Origin: Candidatus Enterovibrio altilux
GTDB taxonomy: Bacteria; Pseudomonadota; Gammaproteobacteria; Enterobacterales; Vibrionaceae
Direction: 5' to 3'
Assembly: GCF_002381345.1 (NCBI RefSeq)
Contig: NZ_CP020660.1
Coordinates: forward strand, 1,364,001-1,428,000
DNA length: 64,000 nucleotides
The notes beneath the pieces are model-generated. The model made no database searches and had not been told where the DNA came from. It saw only the letters and a list, made by a program, of their open reading frames with translations. Positions 10,925-20,648 of the stretch are shown here, piece by piece. The position numbers and the translations under genes are program-made. Numbering within the stretch: the stretch's first letter is position 1; the number at the start of each line of letters is the position of its first letter.

Positions 10925-11278
10925 ATGGATAAGAAAATTGCTCGTATCCGTCGTGCGACCCGAGCACGTCGCAAAATTGCTGAGCTGGGTGCGACTCGTC
11001 TGGTAGTACATCGTACTCCACGTCATGTGTATGCTCAGGTTATCGCTGCAAACGGCTCCGAGGTTATTGCTGCCGCTTCTACTGTAGAACAAGCGATCCG
11101 TGAGCAACTAAAAGGAACCGGGAATAAATATGCTGCTATTGCGGTAGGTAAAGCTATCGCTGAGCGCGCAATGGAAAAAGGCATCGAAACTGTTGCATTT
11201 GACTGTTCTGGGTTTCAATACCACGGTCGTGTGGCTGCACTGGCAGATGCTGCCCGTAAAGCTGGTTTGAAATTCTAA
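10925..11278 (+). CDS. rplR: 50S ribosomal protein L18
   Basis: L18 (117 residues, standard) binds 5S rRNA and joins it to the large subunit. The basic N-terminal segment ([17 protein letters not shown]) and the C-terminal [20 protein letters not shown] are family signatures. It is placed normally between rplF and rpsE. Confidence 0.97.
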   Translation: MDKKIARIRRATRARRKIAELGATRLVVHRTPRHVYAQVIAANGSEVIAAASTVEQAIREQLKGTGNKYAAIAVGKAIAERAMEKGIETVAFDCSGFQYHGRVAALADAARKAGLKF

Positions 11279-11291
11279 GGTAGGCGGAAAG

Positions 11292-11789
11292 ATGGCTAAC
11301 GAAAAACAACAAAGTGATTTGCAAGAGAAGCTGATTGATGTTAAGCGTGTTTCTAAAACGGTTAAAGGTGGGCGTATCTTTAGTTTTACCGCTCTTACTG
11401 TAGTTGGTGATGGTAATGGTCGCGTAGGTTTTGGTTACGGTAAAGCCCGTGAGGTGCCTGCTGCTATCCAAAAATCTATGGAAAAAGCACGCCGTAATAT
11501 GGTTATTTTTGCATTGAATAATGGAACTTTACATCACTCTGTTAAAGGTCGCCACACTGGTTCTAAAGTGTATATGCAACCTGCTTCAGAAGGTACAGGT
11601 ATTATCGCCGGTGGTGCGATGCGTGCTGTATTAGAAGTTGCTGGTATTCGTAACGTTTTGGCGAAAGCATATGGTTCTACTAACCCTATCAACATTGTTC
11701 GTGCAACGATTCTTGGTTTGGGTGGTATGAAGTCTCCAGAAATGGTAGCTATTAAACGTGGCCTGCCTGTAAACGAAATTTTGGGATAA
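11292..11789 (+). CDS. rpsE: 30S ribosomal protein S5
   Basis: S5 (165 residues, two fewer than E. coli) influences decoding accuracy at the mRNA entry side with S4. The double-stranded RNA-binding fold has [18 protein letters not shown] near residues 39-56. The C-terminal half has [15 protein letters not shown]. It begins 13 bases after rplR and is followed by rpmD, which is short and easily missed. Confidence 0.97.
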   Translation: MANEKQQSDLQEKLIDVKRVSKTVKGGRIFSFTALTVVGDGNGRVGFGYGKAREVPAAIQKSMEKARRNMVIFALNNGTLHHSVKGRHTGSKVYMQPASEGTGIIAGGAMRAVLEVAGIRNVLAKAYGSTNPINIVRATILGLGGMKSPEMVAIKRGLPVNEILG

Positions 11790-11795
11790 TTTAAC

Positions 11796-11975
11796 ATGGG
11801 TAAAATTATTAAAGTAACTCAGACTCGTAGCTCTATCGGTCGATTACCGAAGCATAAAGCTACCCTGCGAGGCTTAGGTTTGCGTCGCATCAATAACACT
11901 GTTGAAGTTGAAGATACTGCTTGTGTACGCGGAATGGTCAATCAAATCCATTACATGGTTAAAGTGGAGGAGTAA
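11796..11975 (+). CDS. rpmD: 50S ribosomal protein L30
   Basis: L30 (59 residues, as in E. coli) is a small large-subunit protein near 5S rRNA. The translation starts [20 protein letters not shown] and contains [17 protein letters not shown], the family signature. It starts six bases after rpsE. It is intact, and its stop lies five bases before rplO. Confidence 0.95.
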   Translation: MGKIIKVTQTRSSIGRLPKHKATLRGLGLRRINNTVEVEDTACVRGMVNQIHYMVKVEE

Positions 11976-11980
11976 TCACT

Positions 11981-12412
11981 ATGCGTTTGAATACTTTATC
12001 TCCAGCCGTGGGTTCTAGGCTTTCTAAGAAGCGAATAGGCCGTGGTATCGGGTCAGGCATGGGCAAAACTGCGGGCCGCGGGCATAAAGGTCAGAAATCA
12101 CGTTCAGGTGGTTCTGTACGACCAGGTTTCGAAGGTGGGCAAATGCCTTTAAAACAACGCCTACCAAAATTTGGTTTTACTTCTCGCAAGAGTTTAACTT
12201 CTGCAGAAGTTCGTCTCAGTGAACTAGCAAAAGTTGAAGGCAATGTAATAAGTCTTGAAACTTTGAAATCGGCTAGCGTGATCACTAAAAACATTCGGAT
12301 AGCGAAAATTGTATTGTCTGGTGAAATCACTCGTTTAGTCATAGTAAAAGGTCTTCGTATTACCAAAGGTGCTCGAGCTGCTATTGAAGAAGCTGGCGGT
12401 AAAATTGAGTAA
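11981..12412 (+). CDS. rplO: 50S ribosomal protein L15
   Basis: L15 (143 residues) is a central assembly protein of the large subunit. The glycine- and arginine-rich N-terminal half ([18 protein letters not shown] and GQKSRSGG) is diagnostic, and the C-terminal [14 protein letters not shown] is typical. An AGTGGAGGAG ribosome-binding site overlaps the end of rpmD. secY follows after 25 bases. Confidence 0.96.
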   Translation: MRLNTLSPAVGSRLSKKRIGRGIGSGMGKTAGRGHKGQKSRSGGSVRPGFEGGQMPLKQRLPKFGFTSRKSLTSAEVRLSELAKVEGNVISLETLKSASVITKNIRIAKIVLSGEITRLVIVKGLRITKGARAAIEEAGGKIE

Positions 12413-12437
12413 TAATTAGCTCGAAGACGAGGTGCAG

Positions 12438-13763
12438 ATGGCAAAACAATCAGGACAGAAATTTAGTAGTGCAAAAGGTGGGCTTGCAGAACTTAAAAGT
12501 CGTCTACTCTTTGTGGTAGGTGCATTATTGGTGTTCCGTGCTGGTTCTTTTGTACCAATTCTTGGTATTGATGCTGCTGTACTTGCCGATCTGTTTGAAC
12601 AACAAAAAGGTACCATCATTGAAATGTTTAACATGTTTTCTGGTGGTGCACTTGAACGTGCTTCTATTCTAGCGTTGGGTATTATGCCGTATATTTCGGC
12701 ATCAATTGTTATCCAACTCTTAACTGTAGTACACCCAGCCTTGGCTGAGTTAAAAAAAGAAGGAGACTCTGGTCGTCGAAAGATTAGCCAGTACACTCGC
12801 TATGGCACGCTTATTCTTGCAATTTTTCAAGCACTTGGTATTGCTACAGGCTTGCCGAATATGATTTTTGGTTTGGTTGAAAACCCTGGCTTTGAATTTT
12901 ATTTTACTGCTGTTATTAGTTTGGTTACTGGTACCATGTTTTTAATGTGGTTAGGTGAACAAATCACAGAGCGTGGCATAGGCAATGGTATTTCCCTGAT
13001 TATTTTTTCCGGCATTGTTGCAGGATTACCATCAGCTATTGGACAGACAGTGGAACAAGCACGTCAAGGTGAATTGCACGTCCTTCTCCTTCTGCTGATT
13101 GCATTCATTGCATTTGTTGTTATTGCATTTGTTGTGTTCATGGAGCGTGGACAACGTCGTATTGTCGTGAACTATGCGAAGCGTCAACAAGGTCGTCGAG
13201 TCTTTACCGCGCAGAGTACTCATTTACCATTGAAAATTAATATGGCAGGTGTAATTCCAGCAATTTTTGCATCAAGTATTATTCTATTTCCAGGTACTTT
13301 GGCCCAATGGTTTGGTCAGAGTGAACAGTTTAATTGGCTAACTGACGTGTCACTGGCACTTAGTCCTGGTCAACCTCTGTATGTAATTCTTTATGCAGCA
13401 GCGATTATCTTCTTCTGTTTTTTTTACACTGCATTGGTTTTCAATCCGCGAGAAACTGCAGATAATTTGAAGAAGTCTGGTGCATTTGTGCCTGGTATTC
13501 GTCCGGGAGAACAGACGGCAAAGTACATTGATAAAGTCATGACTCGACTTACCCTTGCAGGTGCATTGTATATAACTTTTATCTGTTTGATTCCCGAATT
13601 CATGATGATTACTTGGAATGTGCGCTTTTATTTCGGCGGAACTTCCCTATTAATTGTAGTTGTAGTAATCATGGATTTTATGGCTCAAGTTCAGACACAT
13701 ATGATGTCTCAACAATATGAGTCCGTGTTGAAAAAAGCCAATCTGAAAGGCTATGGCCGTTAA
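12438..13763 (+). CDS. secY: Protein translocase subunit SecY
   Basis: SecY is the ten-helix channel of the SecYEG translocon in the inner membrane. The start at 12438 ([15 protein letters not shown]) fits the enteric family and the GAGG ribosome-binding site; a GTG two codons upstream is less likely. It has 441 residues. Signatures include [15 protein letters not shown] near residue 77, [16 protein letters not shown] near residue 175 and the cytosolic loop [22 protein letters not shown] near residue 240. It works with SecD-SecF and YajC encoded near 23-26 kb. As usual it lies in the spc operon between rplO and rpmJ. Confidence 0.97.
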   Translation: MAKQSGQKFSSAKGGLAELKSRLLFVVGALLVFRAGSFVPILGIDAAVLADLFEQQKGTIIEMFNMFSGGALERASILALGIMPYISASIVIQLLTVVHPALAELKKEGDSGRRKISQYTRYGTLILAIFQALGIATGLPNMIFGLVENPGFEFYFTAVISLVTGTMFLMWLGEQITERGIGNGISLIIFSGIVAGLPSAIGQTVEQARQGELHVLLLLLIAFIAFVVIAFVVFMERGQRRIVVNYAKRQQGRRVFTAQSTHLPLKINMAGVIPAIFASSIILFPGTLAQWFGQSEQFNWLTDVSLALSPGQPLYVILYAAAIIFFCFFYTALVFNPRETADNLKKSGAFVPGIRPGEQTAKYIDKVMTRLTLAGALYITFICLIPEFMMITWNVRFYFGGTSLLIVVVVIMDFMAQVQTHMMSQQYESVLKKANLKGYGR

Positions 13764-13789
13764 TAAATTAACATCTACGGAGTTTAATA

Positions 13790-13903
13790 ATGAAAGTTCG
13801 TGCTTCCGTTAAAAAAATTTGTCGTAACTGTAAAGTGATCAAGCGTCACGGTGTTGTTCGTGTGATTTGCAGTGAGCTAAAACATAAACAACGGCAAGGT
13901 TAA
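13790..13903 (+). CDS. rpmJ: 50S ribosomal protein L36
   Basis: L36 is a tiny zinc-binding large-subunit protein. The 37-residue product begins [15 protein letters not shown] and ends KHKQRQG. Cysteines at positions 11, 14 and 27 and a histidine at 32 make it the zinc-binding form. It is one residue shorter than in E. coli near SELKHK. It follows secY by 26 bases and ends the spc operon, with a terminator 27 bases later. Confidence 0.94.
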   Translation: MKVRASVKKICRNCKVIKRHGVVRVICSELKHKQRQG

Positions 13904-13929
13904 TAGAAAATATTTTTCTTGCAAAACTT

Positions 13930-13963
13930 AGACTGGCTAGCTACATTAAGCAGTCTTCTTTTT
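13930..13963 (+). terminator. Terminator at the end of the spc operon
   Basis: AGACTG (13930-13935) pairs with CAGTCT (13951-13956), followed by TCTTTTT. The stem is short with a 15-base loop, so termination may be partial and allow read-through into the alpha operon. Confidence 0.55.
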
Positions 13964-13971
13964 ATATTTAT

Positions 13972-14053
13972 AAAAGAAGTGGTTATGCTGCTGCGTATCC
14001 TAAACGGGCTTTGCAGCAGTTCTTCTTGAAAAAGTACTATGGAGTGAATAGTG
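13972..14053 (+). promoter_or_regulatory. Alpha-operon S4-binding mRNA pseudoknot
   Basis: The 80 bases before rpsM match the enteric alpha-operon leader in order and sequence: the core TGCGTATCCT followed by AACGGGCTTT, flanked by pairing arms (GCTGCTG with CAGCAG, AAGAA with TTCTT), then the rpsM GTG start. In E. coli this pseudoknot is bound by S4, which stops translation of rpsM, rpsK and rpsD. rpsD is present in the same operon here, so the feedback loop is probably working. Confidence 0.85.
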
Positions 14054-14407
14054 GCCCGTATTGCAGGCATTAACATTCCTGATCATAAGCATGCTGTAAT
14101 CGCACTAACTGCGATCTATGGTATCGGTAGAACTCGCTCTCAAACTATTTTAACTGAGACGGGTATAGCTGAAAGTGTTAAGATCAGTGAGTTATCTGAA
14201 GATAAGCTCGATCTACTGCGTGATGGCATTGCCAAGTACATTGTAGAAGGCGATCTACGCCGTGAAGTTTCAATGAATATCAAGCGTCTTATGGACCTTG
14301 GTTGTTATCGTGGTTTACGTCACCGTCATAGTTTACCACTACGTGGTCAGCGCACGAAGACTAATGCTCGTACCCGTAAGGGTCCGCTAAAACCGATCAA
14401 GAAATAA
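14051..14407 (+). CDS. rpsM: 30S ribosomal protein S13
   Basis: S13 (118 residues, standard) lies in the 30S head and touches P-site tRNA and the 50S subunit. It begins with GTG ([19 protein letters not shown]), as in E. coli, and the start codon is part of the S4-regulated pseudoknot. [22 protein letters not shown] near residue 90 is diagnostic. First gene of the alpha operon. Confidence 0.97.
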   Translation: MARIAGINIPDHKHAVIALTAIYGIGRTRSQTILTETGIAESVKISELSEDKLDLLRDGIAKYIVEGDLRREVSMNIKRLMDLGCYRGLRHRHSLPLRGQRTKTNARTRKGPLKPIKK

Positions 14408-14422
14408 TCGGGGTAGGTGAAA

Positions 14423-14812
14423 ATGGCTAAACAACTAAATCGCGCACGTAAACGCGGACGTAAGCAAGTTGCGGATGGCGTAGCGCATATCCATGCATCT
14501 TTTAATAACACGATCGTAACTATTACCGATCGTCAAGGTAATGTTCTTGCATGGGCAACTGCCGGTGGTTCTGGATTTCGTGGTTCTCGCAAATCAACTC
14601 CGTTTGCTGCACAGGTTGCTGCGGAAAATTGTGGTGAGATGGCTAAAGATTATGGCCTCAAGAACCTTGAAGTTATGGTTAAGGGCCCAGGTCCAGGCCG
14701 TGAATCTACGATTCGAGCTCTGAACGCGGCTGGATTTCGCATTACTAACATTGTTGATGCAACTCCGATCCCTCATAATGGTTGTCGTCCACCTAAGAAA
14801 CGTCGTGTATAA
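14423..14812 (+). CDS. rpsK: 30S ribosomal protein S11
   Basis: S11 (129 residues, standard) lies on the 30S platform beside the E-site mRNA. The start at 14423 gives the normal length; a GTG two codons upstream is less likely. [19 protein letters not shown] near residue 20 and the C-terminal [15 protein letters not shown] are signatures; the asparagine-glycine pair is the site of isoaspartate formation in E. coli. Confidence 0.97.
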   Translation: MAKQLNRARKRGRKQVADGVAHIHASFNNTIVTITDRQGNVLAWATAGGSGFRGSRKSTPFAAQVAAENCGEMAKDYGLKNLEVMVKGPGPGRESTIRALNAAGFRITNIVDATPIPHNGCRPPKKRRV

Positions 14813-14842
14813 GGCTATTTCTTAGAACTATGGAGAAAAATC

Positions 14843-15463
14843 ATGGCAAGATATTTGGGTCCTAGGCTGAAGCTTAGTCGTCGTGAAGGTATTGACTTGT
14901 TCTTAAAGTCTGGCATACGCGCGATTGAGACTAAGTGTAAAATTGATAACGTCCCAGGCGTGCATGGTGCTCGCCGTCGTCGTCTATCTGATTATGGCAT
15001 TCAGCTTCGTGAGAAGCAAAAAGTTCGTCGTATTTATGGCGTACTGGAAAAGCAATTTCGTAACTACTACAAAGAAGCTGCTCGCTTTAAAGGTAATACA
15101 GGTGAAAACCTGCTGCAACTTTTAGAAGGTCGCTTAGACAACGTAGTTTATCGCATGGGTTTTGGCGCAACTCGTGCAGAAGCACGTCAGTTGGTGAGCC
15201 ATAAGGCGATCTTGGTAAACGGCACTGTTGTTAATGTTCCTTCTTTTCAGGTAACGGCCAATGACATTGTTAGCATTCGTGAGAAGGCTAAGAATCAAGC
15301 ACGCATTAAAGCCGCTCTTGAAATTGCTGCTCAGCGTGAGTTGCTAACTTGGATCGTAGTAGATAGCAGCAAAATGGAAGGTACTTTTAAACGTTTACCA
15401 GAGCGTTCTGATTTGTATGCTGATATCAACGAACACCTGATCGTCGAGCTTTACTCTAAGTAA
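14843..15463 (+). CDS. rpsD: 30S ribosomal protein S4
   Basis: S4 (206 residues, standard) nucleates 30S assembly, influences decoding accuracy and represses the alpha operon. The S4 RNA-binding domain is in [20 protein letters not shown] near residues 94-113 and the following KAILVNG. The N-terminal [15 protein letters not shown] is typical. It follows rpsK by 30 bases. Confidence 0.97.
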   Translation: MARYLGPRLKLSRREGIDLFLKSGIRAIETKCKIDNVPGVHGARRRRLSDYGIQLREKQKVRRIYGVLEKQFRNYYKEAARFKGNTGENLLQLLEGRLDNVVYRMGFGATRAEARQLVSHKAILVNGTVVNVPSFQVTANDIVSIREKAKNQARIKAALEIAAQRELLTWIVVDSSKMEGTFKRLPERSDLYADINEHLIVELYSK

Positions 15464-15486
15464 GGCTAAACTAAAGAGAGGACACA

Positions 15487-16476
15487 ATGCATGGTTCTGT
15501 AACAGAATTTCTTAAGCCGCGTCTAGTTGACATTGAACAAGTAAGTTTGACGCACGCAAAAGTAACTCTTGAGCCGTTAGAGCGTGGTTTTGGTCACACT
15601 CTAGGGAATGCTCTACGTCGTATTCTGCTATCGTCTATGCCTGGTTGCGCTGTGACTGAAGTAGAGATTGATGGTGTGTTGCACGAGTACAGTACTAAAG
15701 AAGGTGTACAGGAAGATATACTGGAAATCCTGCTTAACCTTAAAGGCCTAGCTGTTAAGGTAGAGGGTAAAGATGAAGTTATCCTTACTCTTACGAAGTC
15801 TGGTGTAGGCCCTGTTGTTGCAGGTGACATTATCCATGATAATGGGGTTGAGATTACGAATTTAGAACACGTAATCTGTCATTTAACAGATTCAAATGCT
15901 GAAATCAGCATGCGTATAAAGATAGAACGAGGTCGTGGCTACGCACCAGCATCATCACGTATTCACACTGAAGAAGACGATCGGCCAATTGGCCGTTTAC
16001 TTGTTGATGCAATGTTTAGTCCAGTGGACCGTATTGCTTACAATGTTGAAGCAGCACGTGTTGAACAACGTACGGATCTAGATAAGTTGATTATCGATGT
16101 GGAAACTAATGGTACGCTTGATCCAGAGGAAGCGATTCGTCGTGCAGCAACAATTCTTGCGGAACAATTAGATGCGTTTGTAGATCTTCGTGATGTGCGA
16201 GTTCCTGAAGAGAAAGAAGAAAAGCCGGAGTTTGATCCTATTTTACTGCGCCCTGTAGACGATCTTGAACTGACTGTACGTTCTGCTAACTGCTTAAAAG
16301 CAGAAGCGATTCACTATATCGGTGATTTGGTGCAACGTACGGAGGTTGAGCTTCTTAAAACGCCTAACCTTGGTAAGAAGTCTTTAACTGAAATTAAAGA
16401 CGTATTGGCTTCACGTGGTCTGTCTCTAGGTATGCGCCTAGAGAACTGGCCTCCAGCATCAATCGCTGAAGATTAA
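15487..16476 (+). CDS. rpoA: RNA polymerase alpha subunit
   Basis: The alpha subunit (329 residues, standard) dimerises to start polymerase assembly and contacts activators and UP elements. The N-terminal domain has [21 protein letters not shown] near residue 29. The C-terminal DNA-binding domain has [21 protein letters not shown] near residue 258 and [18 protein letters not shown]. Both are intact. It lies in its usual place between rpsD and rplQ. Confidence 0.98.
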   Translation: MHGSVTEFLKPRLVDIEQVSLTHAKVTLEPLERGFGHTLGNALRRILLSSMPGCAVTEVEIDGVLHEYSTKEGVQEDILEILLNLKGLAVKVEGKDEVILTLTKSGVGPVVAGDIIHDNGVEITNLEHVICHLTDSNAEISMRIKIERGRGYAPASSRIHTEEDDRPIGRLLVDAMFSPVDRIAYNVEAARVEQRTDLDKLIIDVETNGTLDPEEAIRRAATILAEQLDAFVDLRDVRVPEEKEEKPEFDPILLRPVDDLELTVRSANCLKAEAIHYIGDLVQRTEVELLKTPNLGKKSLTEIKDVLASRGLSLGMRLENWPPASIAED

Positions 16477-16511
16477 TCAGACTTTGATTATTTAGTTAGA
16501 AGGATTAGACC

Positions 16512-16886
16512 ATGCGCCATCGTAAGAGTGGTCGTCAACTCAATCGTAACAGCAGTCATCGTAAAGCGATGTTTAGTAATATGGCTAGTTCTCTGGTAAC
16601 TCATGAAGTTATTAAAACAACTCTGCCTAAAGCAAAAGATCTGCGTCGAGTAATTGAACCATTGATTACTCTAGCAAAGAAGGACAGTGTTGCTAATCGT
16701 CGTCTTGCATTTGCTCGTACTCGTAATGACGAAGTAGTAGCCAAACTATTTAACAAATTAGGTCCACGCTTTGCTTGTCGTGCAGGTGGTTACACTCGCA
16801 TTTTAAAGTGTGGTGTACGTACTGGTGATAAAGCTCCTATGGCTTACGTTGAGTTAGTTGATCGTCCCGCGAAAACTGTTGAATAA
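16512..16886 (+). CDS. rplQ: 50S ribosomal protein L17
   Basis: L17 (124 residues) lies near the exit tunnel. [21 protein letters not shown] at the start is diagnostic, followed by [13 protein letters not shown] near residue 64. It is the last gene of the alpha operon and of the whole 13-kb ribosomal cluster, ending at a strong terminator. Confidence 0.97.
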   Translation: MRHRKSGRQLNRNSSHRKAMFSNMASSLVTHEVIKTTLPKAKDLRRVIEPLITLAKKDSVANRRLAFARTRNDEVVAKLFNKLGPRFACRAGGYTRILKCGVRTGDKAPMAYVELVDRPAKTVE

Positions 16887-16903
16887 GCCCGTTGAACCTA
16901 TAA

Positions 16904-16937
16904 AATAAAAAGGCAGTCGAAAGACTGACTTTTTATT
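16904..16937 (+). terminator. Terminator after rplQ
   Basis: A near-perfect 15-bp stem with GAAA loop (AATAAAAAGGCAGTC, then GACTGACTTTTTATT; one mismatch) lies 17 bases after the rplQ stop. It has a G+C core and a T-rich 3' arm, so it should end the alpha operon before the IS region. Confidence 0.9.
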
Positions 16938-17030
16938 TATTAATACTATCTACTTTTAACAGCTAAACATCTCTATAACCCTTTAATACTCATTAAAGTA
17001 TCTATTGATTGACATATAGAGAAATGCAAT

Positions 17031-18179
17031 GCATTTATTTTAGTGTAGATAGACAGTTCTGATACGGTTATCTATTAGATGATTGTTTCTATTTGAGGCA
17101 TACTAAGTCCTTGTAACCTATTAAATGCTTTTAGCATTGTGTAGGTTTTGCTAATCTAGCGTTGGAACCCCTTAAATTCCATGTCCTTTCGAGCAGTTGT
17201 TTAACTCGGAATATCGTTGCTTATAATAGAGAACGATTATGGTAATCATGCCTTATTTTTCCATGCTGATTTGGACAGACTGCATTTCTTAAACTAGGAA
17301 ACTGAATCATTAACCGATAGCTTTAGACAGCTGGTCCATTAACATTATGGATTGATGAAAAAGTCATTCAATTATGGAACTGCACTAAGTAAGCTAATCA
17401 TGGGAGGAATCCTCTCTCATATAGCGAATTAACCATTACGACGACTTTCATAATTAAGTAATTATTTTCAATGTTACTGAGAGGTGTATCAGGATTGATT
17501 CATTCTGTTTGCAAATTCGTCCCATTACCATTAATCATACTCTCACTATTCATGCGTTAGCAAGCGAGCCAAAATAATTAATGTCACTTTTATCGTACGT
17601 TTTTAGTGCTCTTAGCATTCATGGCTAAGTGCTGGGGGAAGGTGACACTAATAGAAGATCACTAGTCTAGCACAAGTAATATTTAGAGGTAAATATAAAT
17701 ACGCATGAAATTATTGCTGCAGAATTAAGTTTATTTAATGTATGACTGACTGTGAGGTGATATTGAACCTGCTTAAACAGACCCGCCGAAAAATCAATGA
17801 AATATCAGGCAATGACATTTATGTACGAACACTAGATAATGTTATGAAATTAGCCATATTAAACGAGCGGTTGCACTTATTCAACCAAAAAAAGAAGTAA
17901 CTGTTAAAAATGAAATTATCTACGTAATTTAGTGATCAGTTACCAAAAGTTATACGGTTCAAACCAGCTTAAGAAAATGAAGTATAGTTACCATAAACCT
18001 TCCCTATTAAAGACAACAATGTTTCGAGCTAAAGAACTACTCGGAGTGACATCAAGTCTCAGGGTTCACAATGCTCAATTAACAATGCTTACGCAATAAT
18101 AAAAGCGTTAAAGAAGCTGACAGAGAATAGTTAATCATGTTGGGATTTGCTATTTAAATTTGAATTTGAAAACAAAGCC
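17031..18179 (+). mobile_element. Decayed composite IS5-family element, copy B
   Basis: The plus-strand transposase is readable in pieces: IDEKVIQLWN near 17350, SELTITTTFIIK near 17425, LLRGVSGLIHSV near 17475. The right end carries the same terminus as the other copies (its complement reads GGCTTTGTTTTCAAATTC). From about 17031 to 17279 the sequence is instead the transposase 3' end in the opposite orientation, joined to the internal 5' terminus near 17280. This junction lies about 35 bases further into the element than in copies A, F and H. The left end is heavily eroded. The last 49 bases are read on the minus strand as the end of the adjacent ATPase gene. Confidence 0.8.
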
Positions 18180-19225
18180 TCTGAGAGCTCTAATGCCATA
18201 CCTTCACCGAATGGACCATGAGTGGTTTGTTTAGCTAAACGTTTTGATTTTTCAGACAAAAGAGAGTCATCTCTGTGTATTAATCCCGGCTCTTCTAAAA
18301 GACGTGATAAGCGTTTTTTAACTAAATGAACTACTTCTACCTTTTTTTCACCACTTAGTTGCTCATTTTTAAGTTGACTAACAACTTCTTGATTAACATG
18401 CAATAGTGCATTATTACTCCAGTGCAGCCTTATTGGTTTTCTCCACTGTTGAGCAAAAGGTACATAGTTAGCTTTGATATGACGCAAGCGGGTTTCTTGC
18501 ACCGTATTATCTTTCTTATCTATTAACAGATCTAAATACAGATGTAGTTTTGACTTGGAAAGTGTGGAAGACAAACCAGAACCAGAGACGCTATTTATTA
18601 TTTCCTTCCCTCTGCTCACATTTTTTGTCGGATGGTGAACAACAAGAACAGCAACATCAGCTTCATTGGCAAGCTTTTCCAAAGTAATTCTTATGTAGTA
18701 GTCATCATCTACTATATCAGCTGAACCAATGGCATCACGCAATGTGTCTATAACTACCAAATCGTACTCTTTGCTCGTGGCAATTAATTTTTCCAGAGCC
18801 TTAGATGCTTCTTCCCATTCTTTAGTGTTTTTAGACGAGCCTGAACTACAAATAGGATTAAAATGTCGATATATTCCAATGTTAGTTCTTAATCGCTCTT
18901 TAATATTGGTGGAAAATTCAGCTAAATGTGCTTTTATACGTGGAAGTATGCCTGACAATGAATCTTCAATTGGCCAGATCAAAGTTCTAAGTACTTTGTT
19001 TTCACTATACCCTATACCAATTAATGGATATTTTGGCAAAGCCATCTCATAAGCTATTGATAAAGATAAATAACTTTTGCCAGAATCAGGTGGTGCGATT
19101 AAAAAACCAATACTACCTCGAAACAAACCTTTTAAAATTTGTTCTTTATTGAAACTAGCTAAATTTTCGTTAATATCCTTTTCGCTTAAAGCAATAATAT
19201 TCTCATCGTGAATCGTTATTGTCAT
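18131..19225 (-). CDS. RepA-like plasmid replication ATPase, C-terminus replaced by IS end
   Basis: The product is a RecA-fold ATPase resembling the RepA helicase of RSF1010-type plasmids (AAA_25 group). The Walker A motif is in FLIAPPDSGKSYLSL near residue 40; Walker B is in YDLVVIDTLRDAIG, and a following VLVVHHPTKN matches the third motif of this family. The start at 19225 (MTITIHDENI) lies four bases after the stop of the upstream gene, so the two form an operon; an earlier in-frame ATG at 19250 overlaps that gene and is less likely. After ALELSE the frame runs into the terminal repeat of IS copy B at 18179 and reads 16 codons of IS before stopping. The native C-terminus is therefore lost. 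Function as a working helicase is uncertain. Confidence 0.7.
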   Translation of the reverse strand: MTITIHDENIIALSEKDINENLASFNKEQILKGLFRGSIGFLIAPPDSGKSYLSLSIAYEMALPKYPLIGIGYSENKVLRTLIWPIEDSLSGILPRIKAHLAEFSTNIKERLRTNIGIYRHFNPICSSGSSKNTKEWEEASKALEKLIATSKEYDLVVIDTLRDAIGSADIVDDDYYIRITLEKLANEADVAVLVVHHPTKNVSRGKEIINSVSGSGLSSTLSKSKLHLYLDLLIDKKDNTVQETRLRHIKANYVPFAQQWRKPIRLHWSNNALLHVNQEVVSQLKNEQLSGEKKVEVVHLVKKRLSRLLEEPGLIHRDDSLLSEKSKRLAKQTTHGPFGEGMALELSEALFSNSNLNSKSQHD

Positions 19226-19229
19226 ATTA

Positions 19230-20330
19230 TTATCTCTTTTTTTTTTCATCACCCAAGTACAACAACAAAATATCTTGTTTGCCATTGTCACGTACTTGCT
19301 CTTGGAGTAGTAATCGGAAATCTCGTAATAGCACATCTTTTTTTAAAATAACTTCTGCCATTGTGTTATTAATGTGGCGACTTAGGTGTTGTTTGGACAC
19401 TCGTACCTTGTTGGTATAGTAAGCTTTAATAAGTTGGCTTAGATACTGACCATGTATATATTCACGCTTATGAGCATCAATATACTTACAGAAATCGGTG
19501 ACAGCATGTTTGCCTATCAGCTGCGGATAAACTTTTAAAAATCGTTTTCGGCTGATAGCTCCTTCCTGTCGCAAAGATGCAGTGAAGGTTTTATGGACCC
19601 CGACTATCAAATGGGTGATTGTATCAGTCTTAATAGAGTTTTTATTTTTAATTCCATCCAAGACAAGTAAAGGAATGTAATTGCTGTCCACCAGTTTCAT
19701 TCGTATGTGGTAGTGAGGTAAAGTTGCCCCATCCTTTTCGTAATTCAAAACCAGTAGCATTTGTGAAAGCCTTTGAAGTCTTGTTATTACTGTGTTTTTG
19801 TTGGTCTTTTGATTTTTCAGGTTTAAGAACTCAAACAGTGTTATGAAATCATAAAGGAAATAGTCGTATACTCCACTAAACATTTTTGTATCGAGAAGAT
19901 TGTGGTATTGGTGTGATAATCTATTGAGTTCGACATTAATTTGGGCGAGTTCAATGGCTTGACGAAGTGTTAGACCAGAAAGATCTACATACATTCCACC
20001 TATACTAACGATCCCTTCCAGTAGATGCCTATCATCAGCCAAACAGACAGTACTGTATACGTCGATTCTAACGGCATCGAATTCACGTTTATTTATTCCT
20101 TTCTTCCAGTATGGCTTTGACAAGCTTGTAGAAAGCAGAGGTTTTTGTGCTAGTAGTTGTTGCTCAAGTTCAGTTTTATTACCACTGATCCTTGCTACAA
20201 AATCTCTTGGAATTCTTCCTGGCAAGAAAATGCAATCCATTAGCGTTGTAGTCGATGGTCTATTACCAAACGCATCATTAATTATTTCTGCTGGGAAATA
20301 CCCCTCAAAATTTTCTGTAGTGTCACCCAT
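19230..20330 (-). CDS. Putative plasmid-type replication initiator or partner of RepA
   Basis: I do not recognise this 366-residue protein with certainty. It is soluble in appearance, rich in basic residues in its second half, and has helix-rich segments around KTNKNTVITRLQRLSQMLL (near 185) and GAISRKRFLKVYPQL (near 265) that could be winged-helix DNA-binding units. It ends DEKKKR four bases before a RepA-like ATPase gene, which is the main clue: plasmids such as RSF1010 pair a RepA helicase with an initiator. The frame is complete with no stops. The start MGDTTENFEG at 20330 is the first ATG after a leader with two hairpins. A different DNA-binding role is possible. Confidence 0.5.
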   Translation of the reverse strand: MGDTTENFEGYFPAEIINDAFGNRPSTTTLMDCIFLPGRIPRDFVARISGNKTELEQQLLAQKPLLSTSLSKPYWKKGINKREFDAVRIDVYSTVCLADDRHLLEGIVSIGGMYVDLSGLTLRQAIELAQINVELNRLSHQYHNLLDTKMFSGVYDYFLYDFITLFEFLNLKNQKTNKNTVITRLQRLSQMLLVLNYEKDGATLPHYHIRMKLVDSNYIPLLVLDGIKNKNSIKTDTITHLIVGVHKTFTASLRQEGAISRKRFLKVYPQLIGKHAVTDFCKYIDAHKREYIHGQYLSQLIKAYYTNKVRVSKQHLSRHINNTMAEVILKKDVLLRDFRLLLQEQVRDNGKQDILLLYLGDEKKKR

Positions 20331-20373
20331 ATCTTAATGCCGTGATGTTTTTTTGAAGCATATCATATAGCTT

Positions 20374-20439
20374 AAAAAGAGGAAAACAACCTCTTATTAT
20401 GTAATTTATATCTAAAATAAATAAGCTTCTTTTAGAAGC
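20374..20439 (-). promoter_or_regulatory. Two leader hairpins before the plasmid-type operon
   Basis: Read on the minus strand, GGCTTCT-AAA-AGAAGC (20425-20440) is followed by AAGAGG-TTGTTTT-CCTCTTTTT (20374-20395). The second has the form of a short intrinsic terminator, located about 45 bases before the start codon. Paired hairpins like these occur in the leaders of plasmid replication genes controlled by antisense RNA or attenuation. That role is inferred; no antisense promoter was identified. Confidence 0.4.
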
Positions 20440-20648
20440 CAGTACATAGTATTTTGAGAGTTTTTGTGTTCCCAAAAAACTGGTAAATATTACAAAACAA
20501 TCGTCAGTAAAGTTAGACACATACATACAGTTATTAATTGATTCAGGCTTGCACTTAACAGACCCAAATATTGAAGTGCTTATCCAAAAAGCAGAGAAGA
20601 TTAAGATATATGTTATCTTTTGTTAATTGTGCGCTATTCATGGATTTA

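Noticed and set aside
10803-11107. Overlapping frames inside ribosomal genes on both strands
   Set aside because: These and similar frames throughout 1-17 kb overlap proven ribosomal protein genes and have no independent start signals or similarity.
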